A DNA stretch of 64,000 bases from Frateuria edaphi. Its GTDB lineage: Bacteria > Pseudomonadota > Gammaproteobacteria > Xanthomonadales > Rhodanobacteraceae. The translations under genes were made by a program, and so were the position numbers. The DNA is taken from the NCBI RefSeq assembly GCF_021117405.1, contig NZ_CP088251.1, forward strand, positions 1,798,001-1,862,000. Direction: 5' to 3'. Under the pieces are notes generated by a model that was not told the origin of the DNA, searched no databases, and saw nothing but the letters and a program-made list of their open reading frames with translations. Below are positions 23,502 through 36,795 of the stretch, one piece after another; the first letter of the stretch is position 1, and each line of letters starts with the position of its first letter.

Positions 23502-24311
23502 ATGCACCCTGCCCCGCTCGCCGGTTTCATCGACACCCATCCTCGCCTTTTCGTGCTGACCGGCGCCGGCTGCAGCACGGACTCGGGGATCCCCGACTAT
23601 CGCGACAGCGACGGTGCCTGGAAGCGCAGCCCACCGGTGACCTACCAGGCCTTCATGGGCGAGGAATGCACGCGCAAGCGGTACTGGGCGCGCAGCCTGG
23701 TCGGCTGGCGCCACTTCGGCCGCGCCCAGCCCAACGGCACCCACCACGCACTGCAGCGGCTGGAGGCGCAGGGGCGGCTCGAACTGCTGGTCACGCAGAA
23801 CGTGGACGGACTGCACCAGCGTGCCGGCCAGCGCCAGGTGGTCGACCTGCACGGACGGCTGGATGAGGTGCGCTGCATGGGTTGCGCGTGGCGCCAGTCG
23901 CGCGAGGCGTTCCAGCAGGAACTCGACCATCTCAACCCGGGCTGGGCCGAGCTCGATGCCGTCGAAGCGCCGGACGGCGATGCCGACCTGGAAGCGGCGC
24001 ACTTCGGCGATTTCGTGATACCGCCGTGCCCGGCCTGCGGCGGCGTGCTCAAGCCGGACGTGGTGTTCTTCGGCGAGAACGTGCCGCGCGAGCGGGTGGT
24101 GCAGGCGATGCAGGCGCTGGAAGTCGCCGACGCGGTGCTGGTCGTCGGTTCCTCGCTGATGGTGTTCTCCGGCTACCGCTTCGTGCATGCGGCGGCGCGC
24201 GCCGGCAAGCCGGTGGCGGCGGTGAATCTCGGAAGGACGCGCGCCGACCCGTTGCTGAGCCTGAAAGTGGAGCAGCCGTGCGCGGAGGCGTTGGCGTTCC
24301 TGCTGGCCTGA
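23502..24311 (+). CDS. SIR2-family NAD-dependent protein deacylase
   Basis: 269 residues. Sirtuins remove acyl groups from lysines using NAD. Visible features are the NAD-binding start FVLTGAGCSTDSGIPDYRDS, TQNVDGLHQRAG, the catalytic His in DLHGRLDEVRC, a zinc site (CMGC and CPAC), VVFFGENVP and VVGSSLMVFSGY. The ATG at 23502 begins a normal-length protein; the open frame upstream contains a REP-like half site. It converges with tadA. This is a class II-like bacterial sirtuin; the substrate cannot be told from sequence. Confidence 0.92.
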   Translation: MHPAPLAGFIDTHPRLFVLTGAGCSTDSGIPDYRDSDGAWKRSPPVTYQAFMGEECTRKRYWARSLVGWRHFGRAQPNGTHHALQRLEAQGRLELLVTQNVDGLHQRAGQRQVVDLHGRLDEVRCMGCAWRQSREAFQQELDHLNPGWAELDAVEAPDGDADLEAAHFGDFVIPPCPACGGVLKPDVVFFGENVPRERVVQAMQALEVADAVLVVGSSLMVFSGYRFVHAAARAGKPVAAVNLGRTRADPLLSLKVEQPCAEALAFLLA

Positions 24312-24324
24312 GCCTGGCAGGCTT

Positions 24325-24383
24325 GCAGGGTGGGCTTCGGCCTGCCGTTCCGGCACCGCGGCGGTCGGCTAAACCCACTTTAC
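24325..24383. repeat. Degenerate palindrome (family B) between the sirtuin gene and tadA
   Basis: GCAGGGTGGGCTTCGGCC at 24325-24342 and GGCTAAACCCACTTTAC at 24367-24383 are imperfect inverse arms. They resemble the cleaner copy at 29171-29236. Confidence 0.55.
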
Positions 24384-24397
24384 GGTCGCGTTTGAAC

Positions 24398-26483
<2,086 letters not shown>

Positions 26484-26523
26484 CGGACCGGACTCTTTGG
26501 GCTGTCGCCAGAAACGGGCCGGC

Positions 26524-26553
26524 GCCATTCCCGGGAGCGCGGGAATCCCCTAC
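26524..26553. repeat. Palindromic element in the guaB-guaA gap
   Basis: CCATTCCCGGGAGCGCGGGAATCC contains the inverted pair ATTCCCG / CGGGAAT around a short centre. This type of intergenic palindrome is common in xanthomonad-like genomes. No second copy was found in this window. Confidence 0.45.
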
Positions 26554-26594
26554 CGGGACGGAGTGGATTCCACCGCTGCGGAAACGGCGCCATG

Positions 26595-26623
26595 AAAAAT
26601 CCGGGGCCCGATGCCGGGCCCCG
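26595..26623 (-). terminator. Rho-independent terminator after guaB
   Basis: On the minus strand CGGGGCCCG, a four-base loop GCAT and CGGGCCCCG form a perfect stem followed by GATTTTT. It lies 8 bases past the guaB stop. Confidence 0.85.
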
Positions 26624-26630
26624 TGTCATG

Positions 26631-28151
<1,521 letters not shown>

Positions 28152-28248
28152 TCAATCCTGAAACCAGCAGGCGCCCTCTTGTAACCGATGTTCTTTGTTC
28201 GATACCGATCGGAGCCGGCCGTCGCCCACAAGTGGGCTGCTGCACGAG

Positions 28249-29100
28249 CTATGCGCGGGCTTCGGCCGCTTCGAGGGTGTTCTCGATCAGCGTGGCGACG
28301 GTCATGGGCCCCACGCCGCCGGGCACCGGCGTGATCCAGCTGGCGCGTTCGGCCGCGGGAGCGAACTCGACGTCGCCTACGAGGCGGCCGTCATCGAGCC
28401 GATTGATGCCCACATCGATGACTACCGCGCCTGGCTTGATCCACTCGCCCCTGACCAGGCCCGGCCGACCCACCGCGACGATCACGATGTCGGCCTGGCG
28501 CACGAACGATTCCAGGTCGCGGGTGAAGCGGTGGCAGCAGGTGGTCGTGCAGCCGGCGATCAGCAGTTCCAGCGCGAGCGGTCGTCCGACGTGGTTGGAC
28601 ACGCCCACGACCACCGCATGCTGGCCGCGTACCGGGCGGTCGGTGTGCCCGAGCAGCGTCATCACGCCCTTGGGCGTGCACGGCCGCAGGCCGAAACGGC
28701 GCAATGCCAGGCGACCCACGTTCACCGCCTGGAAACCATCCACGTCCTTGTTTGCATCGATGCGGTCGACCAGCGCCTCCTCGTCGATGTGCGGCGGCAG
28801 GGGCGATTGCACCAGGATGCCGTGCACGGCCGGGTCGGCGTTGAGCTTGTCGATCAGCGCGAACAGTTCCGCCTCCGTGGTGCTGGCAGGCAAGTCGTAA
28901 TCGAAGGAACGGAACCCGACCTGGTGGCAGGCTTTGCGCTTGTTGCGCACGTACACAGACGACGCCGCATCCTCGCCCACCAGCACCACTGCCAGGCCCG
29001 GTTCGGGCAGGCCCTGCGCCCTGCGATCGGACACGCGCCGCCCTACCCGCTCCAGCAGTTCCTGCGCGATGCGTTTGCCGTCGAGGATGCGTGCGGTCAT
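28249..29100 (-). CDS. folD: Bifunctional methylenetetrahydrofolate dehydrogenase/cyclohydrolase
   Basis: 283 residues. It interconverts 5,10-methylene-, methenyl- and 10-formyl-tetrahydrofolate. Visible are the catalytic [14 protein letters not shown] segment (Tyr and Lys), [29 protein letters not shown], a Rossmann loop [14 protein letters not shown] and the C-terminal [19 protein letters not shown]. The usual GRSxxVGxP reads GVSNHVGRP here. The ATG at 29100 starts [13 protein letters not shown]. It is transcribed towards guaB with a 160-base gap. Confidence 0.96.
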   Translation of the reverse strand: MTARILDGKRIAQELLERVGRRVSDRRAQGLPEPGLAVVLVGEDAASSVYVRNKRKACHQVGFRSFDYDLPASTTEAELFALIDKLNADPAVHGILVQSPLPPHIDEEALVDRIDANKDVDGFQAVNVGRLALRRFGLRPCTPKGVMTLLGHTDRPVRGQHAVVVGVSNHVGRPLALELLIAGCTTTCCHRFTRDLESFVRQADIVIVAVGRPGLVRGEWIKPGAVVIDVGINRLDDGRLVGDVEFAPAAERASWITPVPGGVGPMTVATLIENTLEAAEARA

Positions 29101-29170
29101 GGGGCTGCCTGCTCTGCAAAGGCGCCTATTATCCCGTCGCCACCGACCGTGCACAAACACGCCGGGCATC

Positions 29171-29236
29171 GTAGGGTGGGCTTCGGCCCCTCCTCGTTGG
29201 TCGTACCTGGCGTGGCGCGGCTGAAGCCCGCCCTAC
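29171..29236. repeat. Palindrome (family B) before the GNAT gene
   Basis: GTAGGGTGGGCTTCGGC at 29171 and the inverse GCTGAAGCCCGCCCTAC at 29220-29236 form the arms, separated by about 32 bases. A degenerate copy lies at 24325-24383. Confidence 0.7.
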
Positions 29237-29259
29237 ACAGCAAACACAAAGGAGGCGCC

Positions 29260-29835
29260 GTGGCTTTGCACGCCGACATGGAACTTGCCGAGGGCCCGTT
29301 GCTCTTGCGCGCGTGGCGAACGGATGACGCACCGGCGCTGCACATGGCAGTCCAGGAGTCGCTGGAAACCGTCGGCCGCTGGCTTCCCTGGTGCCACGCC
29401 GGCTACGACCTCGACGAGGCACAGGCGTGGATAGGTCACTGCCGCGAGGGCTGGGCAAAGGAAGAGCACTTCGCGTTCGGCGTGTTCGAACGGGCCAGCG
29501 GAACTTTGCTGGGCAGCGTCGGGCTGAACCAGCGCAATCGCATGCATCGCAGCGCGGCGCTGGGCTACTGGGTCCGCCAGTCGCGCCAGGGCGAGGGGAT
29601 CGCGCGTCGGGCGGCCAAGCTTGCGGCAGGTTTCGGCTTCGAGACGCTTGGCCTGGTGCGCATCGAAATCGTCGCCCTAGTCGACAACCAGGCGAGCCGG
29701 CGGACCGCCGAGCAGGCCGGAGCACGGTTCGAATGCATCGCGCGACACCGACTGTGGATGCGCGACAAGGCCTGCGATGCGGCGGTGTACGCGCTGGTGC
29801 CTGGGGATCTGGTCGACAGCCAGGCCGTGGGCTGA
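29260..29835 (+). CDS. GNAT-family N-acetyltransferase, RimJ/RimL-like
   Basis: 191 residues. It has the RimJ/RimL-type acetyl-CoA binding core: LLGSVGLNQRNRMHRSAALG, GYWVRQSRQGEGIARRAA (the Q-x-x-G-x-A-like loop) and RIEIVALVDNQASRRTAEQA followed by a final beta strand. Such enzymes acetylate protein N-termini or small amines; the substrate here is unknown. The start is the GTG at 29260 because AAAGGAGG at 29248-29255 is an ideal ribosome binding site five bases upstream. It converges with der. Confidence 0.88.
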   Translation: MALHADMELAEGPLLLRAWRTDDAPALHMAVQESLETVGRWLPWCHAGYDLDEAQAWIGHCREGWAKEEHFAFGVFERASGTLLGSVGLNQRNRMHRSAALGYWVRQSRQGEGIARRAAKLAAGFGFETLGLVRIEIVALVDNQASRRTAEQAGARFECIARHRLWMRDKACDAAVYALVPGDLVDSQAVG

Positions 29836-29868
29836 CTTCGATCCTAGCTACGGACGGAACCGAAGCGG

Positions 29869-31269
29869 CTACTTCTTGCGCTTCTTCATCTCGCGGATCA
29901 TCCGCTGGCGCTTGCGCTGCTGGCCTTCGGTGAGGACGTTCTTGCGCCCGGCAAACGGGTTGTCGCCATCGCGGAAGTCGATTCGGATCGGCGTGCCTTC
30001 CAGCTTGTAGCGCTTGCGGAAGAAGTTCTCGAGGTAACGGCGGTAGGCCGGGGCGATGTGCTTGGTGCGGCTGCCGTGGATGACAATGGTCGGCGGGTTG
30101 GACCCGCCCGGATGCGCGAACCGGAGCTTGGGCGCGTGGCCGCGCACCAGCGGCGGCTGGTAGGCCTCGTAGGCCTTTTCCAGCGTGCGGGTGAGGTCGG
30201 AGGACCCCAGTTCATGGGTGGCCGAGGTGTGCGCGCGGACGACCGCGCGCATCAGCTCGCGCAGGCCCGAACCGTGCAACGCCGAAATGAAGACCGTCTT
30301 AGCCCAGTCGACGAAGACCAGCTTGCGCTCGAGCGTGCGCTGGCATTGCTCGCGCTGGTACGCGTCCATGCCGTCCCACTTGTTGACGGCGATCACCAGC
30401 GCGCGGCCTTCTTCGACCGCGTGGCCGATCAGGGTGAGGTCTTGGTCGGCCAGGTTCTCGCGGGCGTCGATCATCAGCACGACGACCTGGCTCGCGGCCA
30501 TCGACTGCAGCGTCTTGATGACGCTGAACTTCTCCACGGCTTCTTCCACGCGCGCTCTGCGGCGCACGCCAGCGGTGTCGATCAGCGTGTAACTCTTGCC
30601 GTCACGCTCCAGCGGCACGCGGATGGGATCGCGCGTGGTGCCGGCGACGTCGGAGACGATCAGCCGGTTCTCGCCGAGCAGACGGTTGATCAGGGTGGAC
30701 TTGCCGGCATTCGGGCGGCCGACGATGGCGACGCGGATGCTGTCGTCCTCGACGTGCGACTCGGATTCGTCCTCGTCCGGCGGCAACAACGGCAATGCCG
30801 CGGCGATCAACTCCTCGATGCCACGGTTGTGTGCGGCCGACAGCGGCAGCATCGCGGCAATGCCGAAACGGGCGAATTCGCCAAGGGCGTCCTGCTCTTC
30901 CAGGCCGTCGGTCTTGTTCACCGCCAGCAGGATAGGCTTGCCGCTGCGGCGCAGCTCGCCGAGGATGCCCTGGTCCTGCGGCAGCAGTCCGTCGCGCGCG
31001 TCGACCACGAACACCAGAACCTGCGCCTCATCGATCGCCAGGCGCACCTGCTGCGCGGTGAGTGCATCGAGGCCTTCCTCGACGCCGGACAGGCCGCCGG
31101 TGTCGACCACCACGAACGAGCGCGGACCGAGATGACACACGCCGTAGTGGCGATCGCGGGTGACGCCCGGCATGTCGGCCACCAGGGCGTCGCGGCTGCG
31201 CGTCATGGCATTGAAGAGGGTCGATTTACCGACGTTGGGGCGACCGACCAGGGCGACGACGGGCAGCAT
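29869..31269 (-). CDS. der: Ribosome-associated GTPase Der (EngA)
   Basis: 466 residues. Der is a double GTPase needed for 50S ribosome assembly. The first G domain has GRPNVGKSTLFN, DTGG and NKTD. The second has GRPNAGKSTLIN, DTAG and NKWD. The C-terminal KH-like domain ends in a basic tail of Lys and Arg (MIREMKKRKK). It is the last gene of yfgM-bamB-der, a conserved gammaproteobacterial order, and follows bamB by 25 bases. Confidence 0.97.
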   Translation of the reverse strand: MLPVVALVGRPNVGKSTLFNAMTRSRDALVADMPGVTRDRHYGVCHLGPRSFVVVDTGGLSGVEEGLDALTAQQVRLAIDEAQVLVFVVDARDGLLPQDQGILGELRRSGKPILLAVNKTDGLEEQDALGEFARFGIAAMLPLSAAHNRGIEELIAAALPLLPPDEDESESHVEDDSIRVAIVGRPNAGKSTLINRLLGENRLIVSDVAGTTRDPIRVPLERDGKSYTLIDTAGVRRRARVEEAVEKFSVIKTLQSMAASQVVVLMIDARENLADQDLTLIGHAVEEGRALVIAVNKWDGMDAYQREQCQRTLERKLVFVDWAKTVFISALHGSGLRELMRAVVRAHTSATHELGSSDLTRTLEKAYEAYQPPLVRGHAPKLRFAHPGGSNPPTIVIHGSRTKHIAPAYRRYLENFFRKRYKLEGTPIRIDFRDGDNPFAGRKNVLTEGQQRKRQRMIREMKKRKK

Positions 31270-31294
31270 GATTCAGCATCTTCCTTGCGGGCGA

Positions 31295-32509
31295 TCAGCG
31301 CGCGCCGCCGAGACGGTAGGCGCCGATGCGGCCCTCCACGTCTTCGACGTACACGACATCACCGACCACCAGCGGTTGGGCGCGGATGGCGTGCTTGGAC
31401 AGCCGCTCGCGCGCGGCCAGCGCACCGTCTCCGGTCTGCAGCCAGTGCACGTAGCCTTCGATGTCCCCGACCACCACATAGTCGCCCTGCACCTCCGGCC
31501 CGGTCAGCCAGCGGTACTTGAGCTTGTCGTTCTTCCACATCTCGGCGCCGGAGCTCTTGTCGAACGCCCACGCCTGCGAGTCCTCATCCACCGCGTAGAG
31601 CGCGTTGCCCTTGGTCGCCAGCGAGGTGTAGGTGGAGAACGGATGCGCCCAGATCGGCCGGCCGGTGGGGCCGTCGATGGACACGAGGTTCCCGTGGTAG
31701 GCGCCGCCGTAGAGCGTGCGGCCATCGAGCAGGATCGAGCCGTCGGCGTCGTCCAGGCGCTCGATCTCGGTGCGGCCTTCGCCGCTGGCAAGATTCTGTT
31801 CCCACAGCTTCTCGCCGTTGTCCAGCCGCAGCGCGACCAGCTTGCCGCCGTCGCTGCCGAAGAACACGACGCCATTGGCCACCAGCAGCGGACCGTTGCC
31901 GCGCAGGCTGAGCAGCGGCACCTCACTCTGGTCGTAGACCCAGCGGCGCTCGCCCGTGGCGGCATCCAGGCCATAGACGCGCCCGTCGCCGGTGCGCACC
32001 ACCACCAGGTTGCCCACGATCACCGGGGAGGCCAGCACCTCGGACTTGAGCGTCGCTTCCCAGCGCGGGCTGCCGTCTTTCGCGTTGACGCCGTAGACGT
32101 GGCCATCGAGCGTCCCGACGGCAAGCAGGTCGCCGCTGACCGCCGGGCCGCCGGCGTAGAAAGCGTCCTTGCGCTTCTTGTCGCCCCAGCCGAACCAACC
32201 GTGGGTGCGCGAACTCTTGGACCAGATCGTCTTGCCGGTATTGGCATCGAGCGCGACCAGCTTGCCGTCGGCGCTGTCGGCATAGAGCACGCCATCGACC
32301 ACCGTCGGACGCAGGCGCACGCCGGTGTCCTTGGCGCCGTCGCCGATGGTCTCGTGCCACAGGCGGGTGACCTGCACCGTGGGCTTGAAGTCCTTGGACA
32401 GCGGCGTCGGCGGCTGGACGTTTTCCTTCTTGGCGTTATGGCAACCGGCCAACGCGACCAGGCCGACCAGCGCCACCATTACCGCCCGCTTCATGCCAAT
32501 CACCTTCAT
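31295..32509 (-). CDS. bamB: Outer-membrane assembly lipoprotein BamB
   Basis: 404 residues. A lipoprotein signal with lipobox LAGC (Cys at about residue 23) is followed by repeated PQQ-type beta-propeller blades, for example LVALDANTGKTIWSKSS, VYGLDAATGERRWVYDQ and LVSIDGPTGRPIW. BamB is part of the BAM complex that inserts beta-barrel proteins. The start at 32509 overlaps the upstream gene stop by ATGA; an internal Met at residue 6 is an alternative. Confidence 0.95.
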   Translation of the reverse strand: MKVIGMKRAVMVALVGLVALAGCHNAKKENVQPPTPLSKDFKPTVQVTRLWHETIGDGAKDTGVRLRPTVVDGVLYADSADGKLVALDANTGKTIWSKSSRTHGWFGWGDKKRKDAFYAGGPAVSGDLLAVGTLDGHVYGVNAKDGSPRWEATLKSEVLASPVIVGNLVVVRTGDGRVYGLDAATGERRWVYDQSEVPLLSLRGNGPLLVANGVVFFGSDGGKLVALRLDNGEKLWEQNLASGEGRTEIERLDDADGSILLDGRTLYGGAYHGNLVSIDGPTGRPIWAHPFSTYTSLATKGNALYAVDEDSQAWAFDKSSGAEMWKNDKLKYRWLTGPEVQGDYVVVGDIEGYVHWLQTGDGALAARERLSKHAIRAQPLVVGDVVYVEDVEGRIGAYRLGGAR

Positions 32510-33156
32510 GCGCCCTGCTTCCCGGCCACGGCCAGATCGTCGAGTTTGAGTTGCAAGGCAGCGCGCTGTGGCGCGTCTTCAGCCATGGCGGCCAGCGCCG
32601 CCTGGTAGGCCTTGCGCGCTTCGTCCGCGCGACCAAGCTTGACCAGCGCATCGCCGCGTAGTTCCTGGCGCAGCGCCTCGTAACCCTTCGCGGTGACCGC
32701 GTCGAGGGTGGCCAGCGCGTCCTTGGCCTTGTCGGCGGCCATCTGCACCTTGGCGGTGCGCAGTTCCACCAGCGGCTTGAGCGCGTTGTCGCCGACGTGG
32801 CTGCGCGCCCACTGGAGCGAGGCAAGCGCCTTGTCCAGCTGCTTGGCCTCGACCAGCCGCTGCGCCTGGTCGCTGGCGGCGAACACGGCATATGTGGACT
32901 TGGCGTAGTCCTTCTCCAGGCGATCGACCAGCTTGTCAGCCTCGCCGGTGTTGCCGGAGGCCAGCGCGGTCTGCAGTTGCTGGTAGAGGTTGGACGCCTC
33001 CATCTCGCGCGTGGCCTGGTGGTTGCGCCACTGCTGCCAGCCGAAGATCGCGACCAGGCCGATGACGATGCCGATGACGATGGACAGGCCGTTCTGGCGC
33101 AGCCATTGCTGTACGCGTTCGCCTTGCTCGTAATCGTCGTATGCGTCGAATGCCAT
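32506..33156 (-). CDS. yfgM: YfgM-like membrane-anchored tetratricopeptide protein
   Basis: 216 residues. A short cytoplasmic N-terminus (MAFDAYDDYEQGERVQQWLR) is followed by one membrane segment (about 21-42, SIVIGIVIGLVAIFGWQQW) and a periplasmic TPR-like helical domain. YfgM acts with PpiD at the SecYEG translocon. The ATG at 33156 fits the family start; the open frame extends 12 codons further upstream. It is coupled to bamB by ATGA. In many gammaproteobacteria hisS lies just upstream, but here a 223-base non-coding gap and rodZ come next. Confidence 0.92.
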   Translation of the reverse strand: MAFDAYDDYEQGERVQQWLRQNGLSIVIGIVIGLVAIFGWQQWRNHQATREMEASNLYQQLQTALASGNTGEADKLVDRLEKDYAKSTYAVFAASDQAQRLVEAKQLDKALASLQWARSHVGDNALKPLVELRTAKVQMAADKAKDALATLDAVTAKGYEALRQELRGDALVKLGRADEARKAYQAALAAMAEDAPQRAALQLKLDDLAVAGKQGA

Positions 33157-33318
33157 GCATTTGTCCGTCAAAAGCGCGCGCCGCGACGGCATAAGCCGAC
33201 CCGGCGCTGGGAAAAAGAAGATTGGAATGCCATGACCGCGGGTGCATCGCGGTCAATGGACAAGCATAACCGAAGCGCCGCGGGGACGGGCAAAATCCAC
33301 AGGTCTTCATATGGAAAC

Positions 33319-33367
33319 GCACCCGGCCCGACCGCCATGGCGTTCGCGCGCGGGTGCGCTCCTGCAA
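33319..33367. repeat. REP-like element (family A variant) in the rodZ-yfgM gap
   Basis: CGCACCCGGCCCGAC at 33319 and the inverse part GCGGGTGCGCTCCTGCA ending at 33367 share the CGCTCCTGCA arm of the family A palindromes. The rest of the 33157-33379 gap shows no gene. Confidence 0.45.
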
Positions 33368-33379
33368 CCGACGGCTGGA

Positions 33380-34360
33380 TCAGGCGCCGCTGGGCGCGGG
33401 CTTGCCGTCCTGGACGCGGAAGTGCGCCACGTTGGCGCGGCGATAGGCATCCAGCGGCAGCGGCTGGCCGTCGATGCTGACCTGTGCGCCACCGGCGTTG
33501 CCGATGCGCACGTCCAGCGGTTGCGCGCTGTTCCAGGTCTTGCTGACGCCGGCCGGCAGCAGGCCGTATTCCAGGCGGGAACCGTCGGCGGCAACCACTT
33601 CGACCCAACTGGCTTCGTCCAGCGTCAGGCTAACGCTGTGCCCGCCAGGGCTGGCGACTACGGGGGCCGGCGCGGTGGTCGCGGCTTCAGGCTTGGCGAC
33701 GCTCAGGCTGCCGCTGTCCAGACCCGGAAACGGTGCCATCGAGGCCAGCAACGGTTGCTCCTCGGCCGGCGCAGTGGCAGCCGCCTTGCGAGCAGGTGCC
33801 GCCACCGTGGTCTGGGCATTGTTGCTGGCGACGTGCGCCGGGGCGTCTTGTTGGGCAACCGGTGTGGCGTCCAGCGGCGCCAGGTGGCTCAGATCGCGGT
33901 CGAGCGTGCCGCGCACGCCCAGCCATACCATCGGCACCACGATCACCGCGGTCAGCACTACGTACGTCGCGGCGGTGGCATAGCGCTCGAGCAGGTAGCG
34001 CGAGTGCGACATGCCGCCCGTGGCCACCAACGTGGGCTCGGCGCGCTTGAGGCTCGCGAGTTCCGCCTGGATGGCGTCCTCGTCCACGCCCAGATGGCGC
34101 GCGTACTTGCTGATGTAGCTGGCCAGGTACACGGCGTAGTCGATGCCCTCGCGCTGGTTGCTCTCCAGCTGGCGCAACACGCGCGCCGGAAGCTTGAGGG
34201 CATGTGCGCAGGCGTCGATGTCGAGGCTGCGCGCTTCGCGGGCGGCGCGCAAACGGCTGCCGAAACTGGGGGACTGATCGTTCGACGGGCCATCCGTGAT
34301 CGCCGCGACGGCGAACAGATCAATCGCACGATGGCCGGGATTGGACTGCTGGAAGGTCAT
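33380..34360 (-). CDS. rodZ: Cytoskeleton protein RodZ
   Basis: 326 residues. A cytoplasmic helix-turn-helix domain (about 32-100, FGSRLRAAREARSLDIDACA) precedes one membrane segment (about 130-149, ATYVVLTAVIVVPMVWLG). A long Ala/Pro-rich periplasmic linker then leads to a C-terminal DUF4115 beta domain (about 240-320, VSLTLDEASWVEVVAADGS). RodZ couples MreB filaments to cell-wall synthesis. The start overlaps the pilF stop by ATGA. Confidence 0.94.
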   Translation of the reverse strand: MTFQQSNPGHRAIDLFAVAAITDGPSNDQSPSFGSRLRAAREARSLDIDACAHALKLPARVLRQLESNQREGIDYAVYLASYISKYARHLGVDEDAIQAELASLKRAEPTLVATGGMSHSRYLLERYATAATYVVLTAVIVVPMVWLGVRGTLDRDLSHLAPLDATPVAQQDAPAHVASNNAQTTVAAPARKAAATAPAEEQPLLASMAPFPGLDSGSLSVAKPEAATTAPAPVVASPGGHSVSLTLDEASWVEVVAADGSRLEYGLLPAGVSKTWNSAQPLDVRIGNAGGAQVSIDGQPLPLDAYRRANVAHFRVQDGKPAPSGA

Positions 34361-35142
34361 GGGCTAGCGGGTGCGTCGAGGGCGCGGGCCTGATCCGAAT
34401 CCGGGAACTGGCTCTGCAGTCGCCTGCGGTAGTTTTGGGCAGCGTCCGTGTTACCCAGGCGGGTTTCGATGTCGTGGCCGAGCTTGAGGGCGTCGGCGCT
34501 AGGCTGTCCCAGCGCGTCGAAGCGCTGGATGAACGCACGCGCGCGGAACGCGTCGTTGTTCAGGTACAGGGCTTTGGCCAAATGCAACAGGGCATCGCCG
34601 TTCTGCGGGTTGGCATCCAGCGCCTTGCGCAAAGTACCTTCGGCACCAGCCACGTCGTTCATGCGCAGCTGGCAGATGCCCTTGTTGGTCAGCGCGATGT
34701 CCGGGGTCTGGTAGAACGGGTCTTTCAGCGCGGTATCGAAGTACCTGAGCGCCTCGGCGCCCTTGCCGACGCGGCAGAGGAACGTGCCGAGGTTGTTGTT
34801 CGGCATGCCCTTGTCCGGCTCCAGCTGGACCGCGCGGCGGTAATGCTGCTCAGCCTGCTCCGGGCGATTGATGCGCTCGTCGAGGACGGCAATGACGGTG
34901 TGCGCCGGCGCATAGTCCTCGTCGAACTGCAGCGCCTTGTTGAGCTTGTCCAGCGCCGTCTTGAGGTCGCCGTTGGCCATGTACTGCTGGCCGAGCTCGG
35001 TATGGACGCGCGCGGCATCCTGTGCCTCCTGGCTCTGGCTCGAATGCGGCACCTTGCCGAGACTGCCTTCCTCGGTGGTCGTGGTGACGCACCCCGCGAG
35101 CACCAGCGCCAGCGCTGCCCCCATCCAGCGTTCAAGACGCAT
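34357..35142 (-). CDS. pilF: Type IV pilus biogenesis lipoprotein PilF/PilW
   Basis: 261 residues. A lipoprotein signal ending LAGC (Cys at about residue 18) is followed by TPR repeats ([60 protein letters not shown]). PilF is the pilotin that brings secretin PilQ to the outer membrane. I start at the ATG at 35142 ([13 protein letters not shown]); the frame opens eight codons earlier. It overlaps the end of rlmN by 11 bases. Confidence 0.92.
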   Translation of the reverse strand: MRLERWMGAALALVLAGCVTTTTEEGSLGKVPHSSQSQEAQDAARVHTELGQQYMANGDLKTALDKLNKALQFDEDYAPAHTVIAVLDERINRPEQAEQHYRRAVQLEPDKGMPNNNLGTFLCRVGKGAEALRYFDTALKDPFYQTPDIALTNKGICQLRMNDVAGAEGTLRKALDANPQNGDALLHLAKALYLNNDAFRARAFIQRFDALGQPSADALKLGHDIETRLGNTDAAQNYRRRLQSQFPDSDQARALDAPASP

Positions 35143-36298
35143 GCACGACTCCTTGTCCCTGATCAAGGCGTTTGCGGAACTCGGCCTGCCGGCGCGTGCG
35201 GTCCAGCACCTGGCCCTTCAACTGGCCACAGGCGGCATCGATGTCGTCGCCGCGCGTGCGGCGCAGCATGGTAAGGACGTTCGCGTTGAGCAGCTGCGTC
35301 TGGAACGCGCGGATGACCTCGGCGTCCGAGCGCTCGAAGCGCGTGCCCGGGAAGGGGTTGAACGGGATCAGGTTCACCTTCGCGCTGCCGGTGGGCAGCT
35401 TGCGCATCAGCTTGATCAGCTGCTTCGCATGCTCGGGCTGGTCGTTCACACCCTTCATCAGTGTGTATTCGAAGGTGATCGAAGTGCGCGGACGGCGCTC
35501 GATCCAACGCAGGCAGGCGCCCAGCAGTTCGGCGATCGGGTAGCGCTTGTTGAGCGGCACCAGTTCCGTGCGCAGCTCGTCGTTGGCCGCGTGCAGCGAC
35601 ACCGCCAGCGAGACGTCGATCGTTTCGGACAGCTTGTCGATCATCGGCACCAGGCCGGCGGTCGAGAGCGTCACGCGCTTGGACGCCAGGCCGAAGCCCA
35701 GGTCATCGCGCATCAGGCTCATCGCGGTGACCACGTTGTCGAAGTTCAGCAGCGGCTCGCCCATGCCCATCATCACCACGTTGGTGATGCGACGGTTCTG
35801 GTGCGTGACGTTGCCCAGGTGCTTGGCCGCCACCCACATCTGCCCGATGACTTCGGATGCAGCCAGGTTGCGGTTGAAGCCCTGCGTCGCGGTCGAGCAG
35901 AACTGGCAATTCAAGCCGCAGCCGACCTGCGAGGACACGCACAGCGTGCCGCGGGTCGGCTCGGGAATGTAGACCGCCTCGATGGCGTTGCCGCCATCCA
36001 TGCCAAGCAGCCACTTGTGCGTGCCGTCGGCTGCAGCCTTGTCGAACAGCGTCTTCGGGGGACCGACGTAGCACGTGGCCTCGAGCTTGGCGCGCAGCGC
36101 CTTGCCCACGTCGGTCATCCTGCCGAAGTCGTCTTCCAGGCGGTGGTAGATCCACTTCATCACCTGCTCGGCGCGATAAGGCTTCTCGCCGAGCTGCGCC
36201 AAGAAATCACGCAGCCCCTGGCGATCGAAATCGAGCAGGTTGACCTTGTCGCTTGTGGCTTTCGGGTCGATGGAAGGGATGGCTACAACCTGGTTCAC
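35132..36298 (-). CDS. rlmN: Dual-specificity rRNA/tRNA methyltransferase RlmN (radical SAM)
   Basis: 388 residues. RlmN methylates C2 of A2503 in 23S rRNA and A37 in some tRNAs. The radical SAM cluster motif GCGLNCQFC gives the C-x3-C-x2-C ligands. Other family marks are [35 protein letters not shown] and [12 protein letters not shown]. The conserved methyl-carrier Cys lies in DIDAACGQL near the C-terminus. It lies between ndk (8-base gap) and pilF (overlap). Confidence 0.97.
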   Translation of the reverse strand: MNQVVAIPSIDPKATSDKVNLLDFDRQGLRDFLAQLGEKPYRAEQVMKWIYHRLEDDFGRMTDVGKALRAKLEATCYVGPPKTLFDKAAADGTHKWLLGMDGGNAIEAVYIPEPTRGTLCVSSQVGCGLNCQFCSTATQGFNRNLAASEVIGQMWVAAKHLGNVTHQNRRITNVVMMGMGEPLLNFDNVVTAMSLMRDDLGFGLASKRVTLSTAGLVPMIDKLSETIDVSLAVSLHAANDELRTELVPLNKRYPIAELLGACLRWIERRPRTSITFEYTLMKGVNDQPEHAKQLIKLMRKLPTGSAKVNLIPFNPFPGTRFERSDAEVIRAFQTQLLNANVLTMLRRTRGDDIDAACGQLKGQVLDRTRRQAEFRKRLDQGQGVVHAS

Positions 36299-36306
36299 AA
36301 CTTATC

Positions 36307-36732
36307 TCACCGCGGGGAGACTTCCGTCTCCGCAAAGAAGTAGGCAATTTCGACCTTGGCGGTCTCGGCGGCATCGGAGCCGTGCACCGCGTTGGCGTCG
36401 ATCGAATCGGCGAAGTCGGCGCGGATCGTGCCCGGCGCAGCGTCCTTCGGGTTGGTGGCGCCCATCAGATCGCGATGCTTCAGCACGGCGTTCTCGCCCT
36501 GCAGCACCTGGATCATCACCGGACCGGAGATCATGAACTCCACCAGCGCGTTGAAGAACGGGCGCTCCTTGTGCACTGCATAGAAGCCCTCGGCTTCCTT
36601 GCGGGACAGCTGCTTCATCTTCGCGGCGATGACCTTCAGGCCGGCCTGCTCGAAACGGGAGTAGATCTGGCCGATCACGTTCTTGGCGACGGCGTCGGGC
36701 TTGATGATGGAAAGGGTGCGCTCCAGCGCCAT
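36307..36732 (-). CDS. ndk: Nucleoside diphosphate kinase
   Basis: 141 residues. It transfers the gamma-phosphate between nucleoside triphosphates and diphosphates through a phosphohistidine. The active site is visible in [12 protein letters not shown] (catalytic His), with [18 protein letters not shown] at the N-terminus. The ATG at 36732 is the family start (MALERTLSI), preceded by GGAG. It is the first gene of ndk-rlmN-pilF-rodZ. The leader contains a perfect 10-bp inverted repeat at 36796-36825. Confidence 0.97.
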   Translation of the reverse strand: MALERTLSIIKPDAVAKNVIGQIYSRFEQAGLKVIAAKMKQLSRKEAEGFYAVHKERPFFNALVEFMISGPVMIQVLQGENAVLKHRDLMGATNPKDAAPGTIRADFADSIDANAVHGSDAAETAKVEIAYFFAETEVSPR

Positions 36733-36795
36733 GGGTCTGCTCCGGGAAAACTGGTATCTGAGTGGGCTATCGGCTGTCTTGCCGATCAATGTAGG

